A DNA stretch of 64,000 nt from Neorhizobium alkalisoli (lineage in GTDB: Bacteria > Pseudomonadota > Alphaproteobacteria > Rhizobiales > Rhizobiaceae): contig NZ_PVBN01000006.1 in the NCBI RefSeq assembly GCF_002968635.1, forward strand, positions 186,001-250,000. Direction: 5' to 3'. This document shows, one piece after another, positions 46,075 through 53,583 of the stretch (position 1 is its first letter; every line of letters starts with the position of its first letter). Under the pieces are notes generated by a model. It was not told the DNA's origin and ran no database searches. It saw only the letters and a list, made by a program, of their open reading frames with translations. The position numbers were made by a program, and so were the translations under genes.

Positions 46075-47028
46075 ATGTTCAAATTCGCGCATATTTCCGA
46101 TATCCACTTGGGCCCGCTGCCGAAACTGACGCTTCGCGAACTCTTTTCGAAGCGCATCACGGGATTTGTCAATTGGCACCGCAATCGCCGCAAGCACCTT
46201 TTCGTCAACACGCTCGACCTGCTTTTGAGTGATTTGAAGTCGCGCGAGCCGGACCATCTGGTCCTGACCGGAGATCTGGTCAATCTTGCGACCGGCATCG
46301 AGATAAGGCTGGCTGCCGAATGGCTGCAGACGATCGGAGACCCGCTGGAGACGACGGTCGTGCCGGGCAATCACGACGCCTATGTTCCGGGCGCCCATGA
46401 TAAGTCGGTGGCCGCATGGTATCCTTTCATCGCCAGTGACGACGACCCGAAAATCTGGCCGGAGCACGACCACGTTTTCCCGACCTATCGCCGCCGCGGG
46501 CCGATTGCGATCATCGGCTGCTCGACATCCAATGCGACGCCGCCGTTCTCCGCTTCCGGCTATTACAGCCCCAGGCAGGCCCGCGAGACGGTGAACCTCC
46601 TGAAAAAGGCCGGCGAAGAGGGTTTGTTCCGCGTCGTGCTGATCCATCACCCCCCGATCCATGGCGCAGCGTCTTCGCACAAAAGAATGATCGGCATCCG
46701 CCGCTTTGCCGCCGCGATCTCGACCGGCGGCGCCGAACTGGTGCTGCACGGGCACACCCACCTCAACACGCTCTATTGGCTGAGGAGCCATCACGGCCAG
46801 GTTCCCGTCCTCGGCATAGCCTCTGCCTCGCAGGGGCCTGGCGGGCACAAGCCGCGAGCCGCCTACAACCTGTTCACCCTTTCCGGAGAACCCGGCGCCT
46901 GGAACCTTCTCTGCGAACGCTACAGCCTCACCGAGAACGGAGACGGCGTCGGTCTCGACAACAGCCGGCTGCTCTATGGCGAGATGCCACCGGCCGTTTC
47001 GATCCCGGAAGCCGCGAGAATGTTGTAG
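46075..47028 (+). CDS. Metallophosphoesterase (calcineurin-like)
   Basis: A 317-residue protein with all five motifs: DIHLG, GDLVN, GNHD, HHPP and HGHTH, so a dinuclear metal site is expected. Related enzymes hydrolyse cyclic nucleotides or phospholipids; the substrate here is unknown. The start MFKFAHISD matches the domain; an in-frame ATG 18 nt upstream is possible. Confidence 0.88.
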   Translation: MFKFAHISDIHLGPLPKLTLRELFSKRITGFVNWHRNRRKHLFVNTLDLLLSDLKSREPDHLVLTGDLVNLATGIEIRLAAEWLQTIGDPLETTVVPGNHDAYVPGAHDKSVAAWYPFIASDDDPKIWPEHDHVFPTYRRRGPIAIIGCSTSNATPPFSASGYYSPRQARETVNLLKKAGEEGLFRVVLIHHPPIHGAASSHKRMIGIRRFAAAISTGGAELVLHGHTHLNTLYWLRSHHGQVPVLGIASASQGPGGHKPRAAYNLFTLSGEPGAWNLLCERYSLTENGDGVGLDNSRLLYGEMPPAVSIPEAARML

Positions 47029-47131
47029 AATCAATGTCGGGATTGTTGCGGAATCGCCACATTCCCGTCATAGCTAGTGTCAGACACAGTCATCACCGAC
47101 ATATCAACAGCAGCAAAGCCGCTCTCTCCCT

Positions 47132-47611
47132 ATGAGCCAACCGAGCCCATCGACCGACATTAGGCGCGATCTCGTCGCCCTCCTGCCACGCCTGCGTCGC
47201 TTTGCGCTGACGCTCACGGGCGATGCGTCGGATGCCGATCTGCTGGTGCGGGGCTCGGCCGTCAGGGCGATCCAGAAGAGCCACCATTGGAAGGGTGAAG
47301 GACGGCTCGAAAACTGGCTTTTCAGCATCATGCGCACGACCTGGTCGGACGAAGCCAGGAAGCGCAGGAAGGCTGAGCCAGCCGGGACGGATATCGGCTC
47401 GGCGTCCGAAAGGAAGAAGGCGGGAAATGCCGTGCTCGCGATGCCGGAGGGGCTTGCCGCCGCTTTCCTGCTGACCGATGTGGAAGGCTTCACCTGTCAG
47501 GAAGCCGCAGCCATCCTGGGCATTCAGGCCGATCAGCTCGCAACCCGCCTCTGTGCGGCCCGCCTCGGTCTTGCGTCGGCCAACGCCATGACGAGCGAGC
47601 GGAGGGCGTGA
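47132..47611 (+). CDS. ECF-type RNA polymerase sigma factor
   Basis: A 159-residue short sigma factor. Region 2 lies in LTLTGDASDADLLVRGSAVR to SIMRTTWSDEARKRRK; region 4 in FTCQEAAAILGIQADQLATRL. It is followed at once by a one-TM anti-sigma gene (4-nt overlap), the usual arrangement. Promoter target unknown. Confidence 0.85.
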   Translation: MSQPSPSTDIRRDLVALLPRLRRFALTLTGDASDADLLVRGSAVRAIQKSHHWKGEGRLENWLFSIMRTTWSDEARKRRKAEPAGTDIGSASERKKAGNAVLAMPEGLAAAFLLTDVEGFTCQEAAAILGIQADQLATRLCAARLGLASANAMTSERRA

Positions 47612-47613
47612 CG

Positions 47614-48462
47614 GTGAGCGCCTCGCAGCCATCACCGCTCGAATTGCGGCTTTCCGCCTATGTCAACGCACAGGCCGGCGACGGCGATTGGCACGACGTC
47701 GAAGAACTGCTGGTGAACGATCCTCAGGCCCGGGCATTGCACGATGCGCTGCGGCATGGCTCGGAAGTCGGGCGACGGGCGTTCGACGATATGCTGAAGG
47801 AACCCGTTCCGCTCGATCTCGTCCGTTCCATCAAGAACGCGCCGCTGCCGCGGCGGGCCGTTCGCCTGCCGCAGGCCCCGCGTCCCGGCTTTTTGCTGAA
47901 GCCGTCGGGCATGCAGACCTTCATCGCCTGCCTCTCCCTCTTCGTGCTTGGCGGCGCAATCGGCTATATGCTGGGCAGCCGTCCGACGGCGCTCCAGGAG
48001 CGCGTCGCCATCGCCGCTCCGGCGCAGGCCGACCGCGATTGGCTGGACGATATCATCGCCCAGTACCGGTTTTATGCGCGCCAGACCACTCATCTCGCAG
48101 AAATCCCGGCCGAAAGACCCGCCGACATCCTCGAATGGCTGACGACCAATACCGGAATAAGCTTCCGCATTCCTGATCTTCAAGGCAGCAGTCTCGTCTT
48201 TCAGGGAGCGCGTATGTTCACGGCCGGCGGCACGCCGGTCGCGCAGCTTCTTTACCGGCGCATTGAAGGCGACGCGGACGGCGACGTGATCGCCATCACC
48301 TTCACCAAGACGCGGCCCGCGGGCAATCGCTCGCTCGAAGAAATCCGCAACGAAACGGGAATCGTCACCTGGGTGACCCCGCTTGCGACCTACATGGTCA
48401 TCGGCCCCTCCTCCGCAGCAGATCTCGACGATATCGCCGCCAAGGCGGCGGGGTTGATCTAG
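47614..48462 (+). CDS. Anti-sigma factor, single-pass membrane protein
   Basis: About 282 residues. A cytoplasmic N-terminal part (to about 105), one membrane helix (TFIACLSLFVLGGAIGYML) and a periplasmic domain (residues about 130-280). No zinc HxxxCxxC motif is seen in the N-terminal part. The GTG at 47614 has GGAGGG 7 nt upstream; a GTG two codons earlier overlaps the sigma stop but has poor spacing. Partner of the ECF sigma factor just upstream. Confidence 0.85.
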   Translation: MSASQPSPLELRLSAYVNAQAGDGDWHDVEELLVNDPQARALHDALRHGSEVGRRAFDDMLKEPVPLDLVRSIKNAPLPRRAVRLPQAPRPGFLLKPSGMQTFIACLSLFVLGGAIGYMLGSRPTALQERVAIAAPAQADRDWLDDIIAQYRFYARQTTHLAEIPAERPADILEWLTTNTGISFRIPDLQGSSLVFQGARMFTAGGTPVAQLLYRRIEGDADGDVIAITFTKTRPAGNRSLEEIRNETGIVTWVTPLATYMVIGPSSAADLDDIAAKAAGLI

Positions 48463-48616
48463 ATCGCCAGCCTGCTTCGGACGGGTGCGATGCTGCGGAA
48501 GCCTACTCTTATGGGTAGATGAAGCACAAAAGAACGGCCAGCATGGTGCTCCCTGCTTGGTTGCAATTTGAGGATGCGACCATCGCTTCCGTTTGGAGAC
48601 CGTGGCACACGGCAAG

Positions 48617-48657
48617 TCCCCTCTTCCCGCATGCGGGGAGAGGGTTGGGGTGAGGGG
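48617..48657. repeat. GC-rich imperfect palindromic repeat
   Basis: The stretch around CCCTCTTCCCGCATGCGGGGAG followed by agggttggggtgagggg folds on itself and matches the style of short interspersed palindromic repeats common in Rhizobiaceae. Copy number cannot be judged from one window. Confidence 0.5.
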
Positions 48658-48699
48658 CAATCAACTCGTCCAGGAACAAATCTGAGGTCGTGAGCGTCT

Positions 48700-48890
48700 A
48701 AAGCGCCCGTCAATCGACCATCGAAAATAGCCACAATGGTCTCAATTACCGGCCCATTTCGATCAGACCATCGACATTCCAGAAACGGACGGGACCATCC
48801 TTCCGCATTCATGTATCGATCACGCTGACGATCGTACTCGCTGTCGGCATGCTGGCTACCGTCAACCTCAATCACCAGCCGCTTACCTGC
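48700..48890 (-). pseudogene. DUF559-type (endonuclease-like) gene remnant
   Basis: On the minus strand the frame encodes KRLVIEVDGSQHADSEYDRQ then RDRYMNAEGW and PVIETIVAIFDGRL, the C-terminal half of a DUF559 domain (a Vsr/restriction-like fold). The N-terminal half is missing; a 32-bp palindrome sits at the break. The segment normally reading VLRFWN is degraded. No start fits; probably non-functional. Confidence 0.6.
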
Positions 48891-48891
48891 C

Positions 48892-48923
48892 GCTCCTTCT
48901 TCCCGCGCGCGGGAAGAAGGAGC
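48892..48923. repeat. 32-bp perfect palindrome
   Basis: Each arm reads GCTCCTTCTTCCCGCG with its exact complement following directly. It sits at the truncated end of the DUF559 remnant and could form a hairpin or cruciform. A rhizobial interspersed repeat is the likeliest source. Confidence 0.75.
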
Positions 48924-49013
48924 ATGCCGCGCCCTCAAGCCGAACTCAAGAGCATGCCTACAACGACAGTCAGCCGCCAATAGAGCAAGGACAGGTGATC
49001 CCGCTAGTGCCGC

Positions 49014-50723
49014 TCAGCCCCTGGCTTCGAGCACCCGGTTTGCCGCCGATACGATCGCTTCGAGCGAGGCTGCAACGATGTTCTTGTTGATGCCGGCGCC
49101 GAACAGTTTTCCGCCCGGATGCTCCATCTCCACATAGGCGATCGCCGATGCATTCGAACCATGCTGCAGCGAATGTTCGGAATAGTCGTTCACCGACAGC
49201 TCGATGCCGAGATAGGTGGAGAGTGCGTTGATGAAGCCGTCGATGGGGCCGGTGCCCTTGCCCTCGATGCGCTTGATCTCGCCGCCGTCGGTGATCTCGG
49301 CGGCAACTACGCGCACGCCCTTGTGGTCGGTGCCAGCCGGATAGGTGTGGTGATCGACGAATTTCAGCCGTGCCTCGGGCTGTTCCACATATCGCTCGAT
49401 GAAGCGCTCATAGATCCGTTTCGACGGAAGCTCCACGCCCTCTTCGTCGGTGATGCGCTGGATATCCTCCCGGAATTCGACCTGCAGATTGCGCGGCAGA
49501 TTGAGACCGTAATCCTCCTGCAGGATATAGGCGATGCCGCCCTTCCCCGACTGGGAGTTGATCCGGATGATCGCCTCGTAGGAACGGCCGACGTCGCGCG
49601 GGTCGATCGGCAGATAGGGCACTTCCCAGACAGGATGGTTGGCTTGCCTGATCGCCTTCATGCCCTTGTTGATCGCGTCCTGATGCGAGCCGGAGAAAGC
49701 GGTATAGACCAACTCGCCGACGTAAGGATGGCGCTCGGGGATCTTCATCTCGTTGGAATATTCGTAGACGGCCTTGATCCGCTCGATGTCCGAGCAGTCC
49801 AGTTCCGGATCCACGCCCTGGGTATACATGTTGAGCGCCAGGGTGACGATATCCACATTGCCGGTGCGCTCTCCGTTGCCGAACAGCGTGCCTTCCACCC
49901 GGTCGGCGCCAGCCATCAGAGCGAGTTCGGTTGCGGCGATACCCGTGCCCCGGTCGTTGTGGGGATGCAGCGAAACGATGACATTCTCGCGGTTGTCGAT
50001 ATTGCGGCACATCCATTCGATCTGGTCGGCATAGATGTTCGGCGTCGCCATCTCGACGGTGGACGGCAGGTTCAGGATCAGCTTGTTGTCGGCCGTCGGC
50101 TTGATGATGTCGATGATGGCGTTCGAAATCTCGAGCGCGACCTCCAGTTCGGTCCCGGTAAAGCTCTCCGGCGAATATTCGAAGCGATAACCGCCTCCTG
50201 CCTTTTCCGCCATCTCCGTGATCATCTTGGCGGCATCGACCGCGATCTGCTTGATGCCGGCCACATCCTTGCCGAATACCACGCGGCGCTGCAGTTCAGA
50301 GGTCGAATTGTAGAAATGGATGATTGGCTTGTGCGCGCCCTCCAGCGCCTCGAAGGTGCGGGTGATCAGCTCCGGGCGGCACTGAACCAGCACCTGCAGC
50401 GAAACATCCGCCGGCACCCCGCCCTGTTCCACACACCAGCGTGCGAAGTCGAAATCCGTCTGGGATGCGGACGGAAAACCGATTTCGATCTCCTTGAAGC
50501 CCATATCCAGCAACAGCTTGAACATGCGCGCCTTGCGGTCGTGGCCCATCGGGTTGACCAGCGACTGGTTACCGTCGCGCAGGTCGACGGAACACCAGAT
50601 CGGCGCCTTGGAAATTGTCCTGGAAGGCCAGGTCCGATCGGGAATGTTGATCGCCGGATAGGGACGGTATTTCACCGCTGCTTCCGGCATGCCTTGTTTT
50701 ACGGAGTGCGTCTTGGCGTCCAT
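49014..50723 (-). CDS. leuA: 2-isopropylmalate synthase
   Basis: First committed enzyme of leucine synthesis. The 569-residue product has the DLRDGNQSLVNPM catalytic start, a metal-binding SLHPHNDRGTG, and the C-terminal regulatory LeuA domain (from about 440, with the GIELSVNDYSEHSLQ region). A leader peptide candidate and a hairpin lie upstream. Feedback inhibition by leucine is typical of this form. Confidence 0.95.
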   Translation of the reverse strand: MDAKTHSVKQGMPEAAVKYRPYPAINIPDRTWPSRTISKAPIWCSVDLRDGNQSLVNPMGHDRKARMFKLLLDMGFKEIEIGFPSASQTDFDFARWCVEQGGVPADVSLQVLVQCRPELITRTFEALEGAHKPIIHFYNSTSELQRRVVFGKDVAGIKQIAVDAAKMITEMAEKAGGGYRFEYSPESFTGTELEVALEISNAIIDIIKPTADNKLILNLPSTVEMATPNIYADQIEWMCRNIDNRENVIVSLHPHNDRGTGIAATELALMAGADRVEGTLFGNGERTGNVDIVTLALNMYTQGVDPELDCSDIERIKAVYEYSNEMKIPERHPYVGELVYTAFSGSHQDAINKGMKAIRQANHPVWEVPYLPIDPRDVGRSYEAIIRINSQSGKGGIAYILQEDYGLNLPRNLQVEFREDIQRITDEEGVELPSKRIYERFIERYVEQPEARLKFVDHHTYPAGTDHKGVRVVAAEITDGGEIKRIEGKGTGPIDGFINALSTYLGIELSVNDYSEHSLQHGSNASAIAYVEMEHPGGKLFGAGINKNIVAASLEAIVSAANRVLEARG

Positions 50724-50833
50724 GATTTGAACTCTCTTCTCGCTTCACGCGTCGCTGCGGCGCCCGTTCCGGGAAAAAGCCGTCGATGCGGACCCTTAGG
50801 GTCTATTGTTGCCGATGTCTTGAATGTTCGTGA

Positions 50834-50981
50834 GAGGAGCTCTTACGCCGGCAGGCTTTCGGCCGCCGGGCGCTCCTCAACGGACCCGGCAACCGCGCGT
50901 AAGGTCGAGGCTAAGAAGCGAGGAAAGCGCAAAAGCCGTCGCCCCGGCCGCGGTGCGGCGGGTCAGCAAACGGTTGGACAT
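50834..50981 (-). promoter_or_regulatory. Candidate leuA leader peptide and overlapping hairpin
   Basis: On the minus strand upstream of leuA an ATG at 50981 opens a 34-codon frame ending at 50877. Seven residues are Leu, five within nine codons (LSSLLSLDL region). A strong hairpin spans the stop: arms GAGGAGC (50834-50840) and GCTCCTC (50872-50878) with an inner CGCCGGC/GCCGG part. A leader-peptide attenuator for leuA fits, but no clean T-run terminator is visible. Confidence 0.45.
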
Positions 50982-51046
50982 GATTGCGCCTGTCATGGTC
51001 ATGTCGGGATGTATAACCGCAGCCGAAAAGCGAGGCAAGTCCCCGC

Positions 51047-52264
51047 TCATCTTTTCGCCGCATGCAGGAAATGCCGCAGCCCCATCATCACGCCGCCTGC
51101 CACAAGGCCCCAGAAAGCACCGGAAATGCCGGCGAACGAGGTGCCGGAAGCAGTGACGAGGAAGGTGATTGCCGCCGCCTCGCGCGTATCGGGCTCCTTG
51201 TAAGCGGCGAAAGCGGCGCTCGAAAAAGCCGCGATCAGCCCAAGACCCGCCACCGCCTGCAAAAGGATCGGCGGCGCAAGCGACACGAAGGCTATGATTC
51301 CCCCGGCTGCCAAACCCAGCCCGATATAACCCAAGCCGCCGATGATCGCCGCCCAGTAACGCTTCTTCGGATCGGGGTTGGCATCTTCACTGGCACACAT
51401 GGCAGCGGTGATCGCAGCCATGTTGACCGGCACGCCGCCGACCAATCCACCCAGAATCGAAAATATGCCCGTGCCGGCGAAGAGCACGCCCGGCGGCGGC
51501 TCGTAATGGTGCACCTTGAGGATCGCCATGCCCGGTATGTTCTGGGACGCCATGGTGACGATGAAGAGCGGCACCGCCACGGAGACGATGCCATGCCAGG
51601 TAAAGACGGGGTCGATGAAGGTGAGGTCCGGGTGGATCGCCGCACCGATCTGAGCAAAGACATCCGGCGGCAGCTCGACCCCGAAGACCAACACCAGCAC
51701 GAGCGCACCAAGAGCGGCGGGCACGGCCCAGAGCCGCCAGCGGGAAACCACCACCATCCAGGTCAGGACGATCGGCAGGCCGAGCGCCGGGTTGAACGCA
51801 ACGGCCTTCACCGGCGCAAGGCAGAGGCTCAGCAAAATACCGGCGAGCATCGCGTTGGCGAGTGGCGCCGGGATCATCCGGATCGCGCGGCCGAGCGGGC
51901 GGAACAGGCCTGAAAGGATGATCAGGACACCGCACACCACGAACGCCCCGACGACGGCGGGAAAGCCGCCCTCGATGGCGCTGATGCCGGACAGGAGCGC
52001 AGCACCCGGTGTCGACCAGGCGATACTGATTGGCATGCGGAACCAGGAAGAGAAGACGATCGCCAGCACGCCCATCGCGACCGATTGCGCAAGCAGCGCC
52101 GAGGCTATCTCCGGTCCGCTGGCGCCCATGGCCTGCAGCCCCTGCATGATCACGGCGAACGAACTGATGAAGCCGACAAAAGCAGTCAGCAGCCCCATCA
52201 TCAGGGCGGAGATGGAAAAATCCTTGAGCATGCCGGCGGGACTCGTGACCTCGAAAGTCGACAT
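51047..52264 (-). CDS. benE: Benzoate/H+ symporter BenE-family protein
   Basis: A 405-residue membrane protein with about twelve helices. Landmarks are AWSTPGAALLSG, PLANAMLAGILLSLC and TMASQNIPGMAIL. BenE takes up benzoate with protons. No benzoate catabolic gene is adjacent, so the substrate here is an inference from family alone. Confidence 0.88.
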   Translation of the reverse strand: MSTFEVTSPAGMLKDFSISALMMGLLTAFVGFISSFAVIMQGLQAMGASGPEIASALLAQSVAMGVLAIVFSSWFRMPISIAWSTPGAALLSGISAIEGGFPAVVGAFVVCGVLIILSGLFRPLGRAIRMIPAPLANAMLAGILLSLCLAPVKAVAFNPALGLPIVLTWMVVVSRWRLWAVPAALGALVLVLVFGVELPPDVFAQIGAAIHPDLTFIDPVFTWHGIVSVAVPLFIVTMASQNIPGMAILKVHHYEPPPGVLFAGTGIFSILGGLVGGVPVNMAAITAAMCASEDANPDPKKRYWAAIIGGLGYIGLGLAAGGIIAFVSLAPPILLQAVAGLGLIAAFSSAAFAAYKEPDTREAAAITFLVTASGTSFAGISGAFWGLVAGGVMMGLRHFLHAAKR

Positions 52265-52514
52265 GGAGCATCACTGCCGCCGCTGAGGCAAGGTTCGTTG
52301 GCGGCAAAAAGGTACGGCGACAAGCAAACCCCGGAGGGAATCCATCCGCCCGGCCGGAGCGTCCGGCGCCGGCAAATCAACCCGTCTTATCGTTAGTGCG
52401 AATATTCGCATGCGTTGATAATTTCGAAGGAACTTGGCTGTAGCCTTGTCTTTGTATGTCCTCTCCCACTGCTCCACTGGAGAAACGGGCCAACGAGAAC
52501 CTTAGAGACTATCC

Positions 52515-53462
52515 ATGACGGCATTGCCAGGTCGCCTTGCAGAGATTGATGTCGGAACTCAGACGCTCTTTCCGCGTGAGCAGCTCTACTTCATCCTGTC
52601 GGCCATGCCGGACCCCTGTTTCATCCTGACGCGCAGCGGCCGTTACGCTGCATTGTTCGGCGGCAAGGACACCCGCTACTACCATGATGGCAGCGGGCTC
52701 GTCGGCAAGAATGTCCACGATGTCCTGAGCTTCGAAAAGGCCAATCGCTTTATCCGCGAGATCGACAAGGCGCTGGCTTCGCGCTCCCTGCATATCGTCG
52801 AATACAGCCTTTCGGCTCGCGATATCCTGGGAATGGAATCGGCCGGACCGGACCATCCGATCTGGTTCGAGGGACGCGTACAGGCTCTGGACTTCCAGGT
52901 GGGCGACGAGGATGCGGTCGTCTGGGTGGCAAGCAACATCACCGAAAAGAACGCGATCGAGAACCAGCTGCGCCACCAGAGCGAAACCGATGCCCTCACC
53001 GGGCTTTTCAATCGCAGAAAACTGCTCGACGTCCTTCAGCTGAAATTCGAGCTCTTCCGCGATGAACATATCCCCACATCGGTGCTGATGTTCGACATCG
53101 ACAATTTCAAGATGGTTAACGATCAGCTGGGCCATGCGGTGGGCGATACGGTTTTGCAGGCAACCGCCAATGTCTGTCGTCAGGAACTGCGCAAGACGGA
53201 TTTCGTGGCGCGCCTCGGCGGCGATGAATTCGTGATCGTGATGCCGGCCACCCGCAAGGAGCACGGCATGATGATCGCCAACAGGCTTCGCCAGCAGGTT
53301 GCGTCGGATCTCCAGCGTGCAGTCGGATACAAGGTGACGATCAGCGGCGGCCTGAGCGATTTTTCTGCCCTCGATGCGTCTTCCGACGCGGCTCTGAAGC
53401 GGGCGGACGACGGGCTCTATCACTCCAAGCGCGCCGGCAGGAACCGGATCAACTCCGCCTGA
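52515..53462 (+). CDS. PAS-GGDEF diguanylate cyclase
   Basis: A 315-residue soluble protein. A PAS-like domain fills residues about 22-145 (FILSAMPDPCFILT, then VVWVASNITEKNA), followed by the cyclase domain with DALTGLFNRR and GGDEF at 235-239. An RxxD inhibitory site (RKTD) precedes GGDEF by five residues, so product inhibition is likely. It is followed at 121 bp by a PAS-GGDEF-EAL gene on the same strand. Confidence 0.93.
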   Translation: MTALPGRLAEIDVGTQTLFPREQLYFILSAMPDPCFILTRSGRYAALFGGKDTRYYHDGSGLVGKNVHDVLSFEKANRFIREIDKALASRSLHIVEYSLSARDILGMESAGPDHPIWFEGRVQALDFQVGDEDAVVWVASNITEKNAIENQLRHQSETDALTGLFNRRKLLDVLQLKFELFRDEHIPTSVLMFDIDNFKMVNDQLGHAVGDTVLQATANVCRQELRKTDFVARLGGDEFVIVMPATRKEHGMMIANRLRQQVASDLQRAVGYKVTISGGLSDFSALDASSDAALKRADDGLYHSKRAGRNRINSA

Positions 53463-53583
53463 TACCGGACGCTCACCTTGGCAGAGCGGGAGGTACCAAA
53501 ATCTTCAGCCAAATCCTCCTTCTCGCACATTAGGCAATCTTAAAGTTTATGAGCAACAGTTTGAATTCCTCTTGGAAATACTC

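Larger units (their letters stand above)
48463..49013. other. Intergenic region with repeats and a gene remnant
   Basis: About 550 bp between the anti-sigma gene and leuA. It holds a GC-rich imperfect palindromic repeat near 48617-48657, a 32-bp perfect palindrome near 48892-48923 and a DUF559-type gene remnant on the minus strand. No intact gene is seen. Confidence 0.6.
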
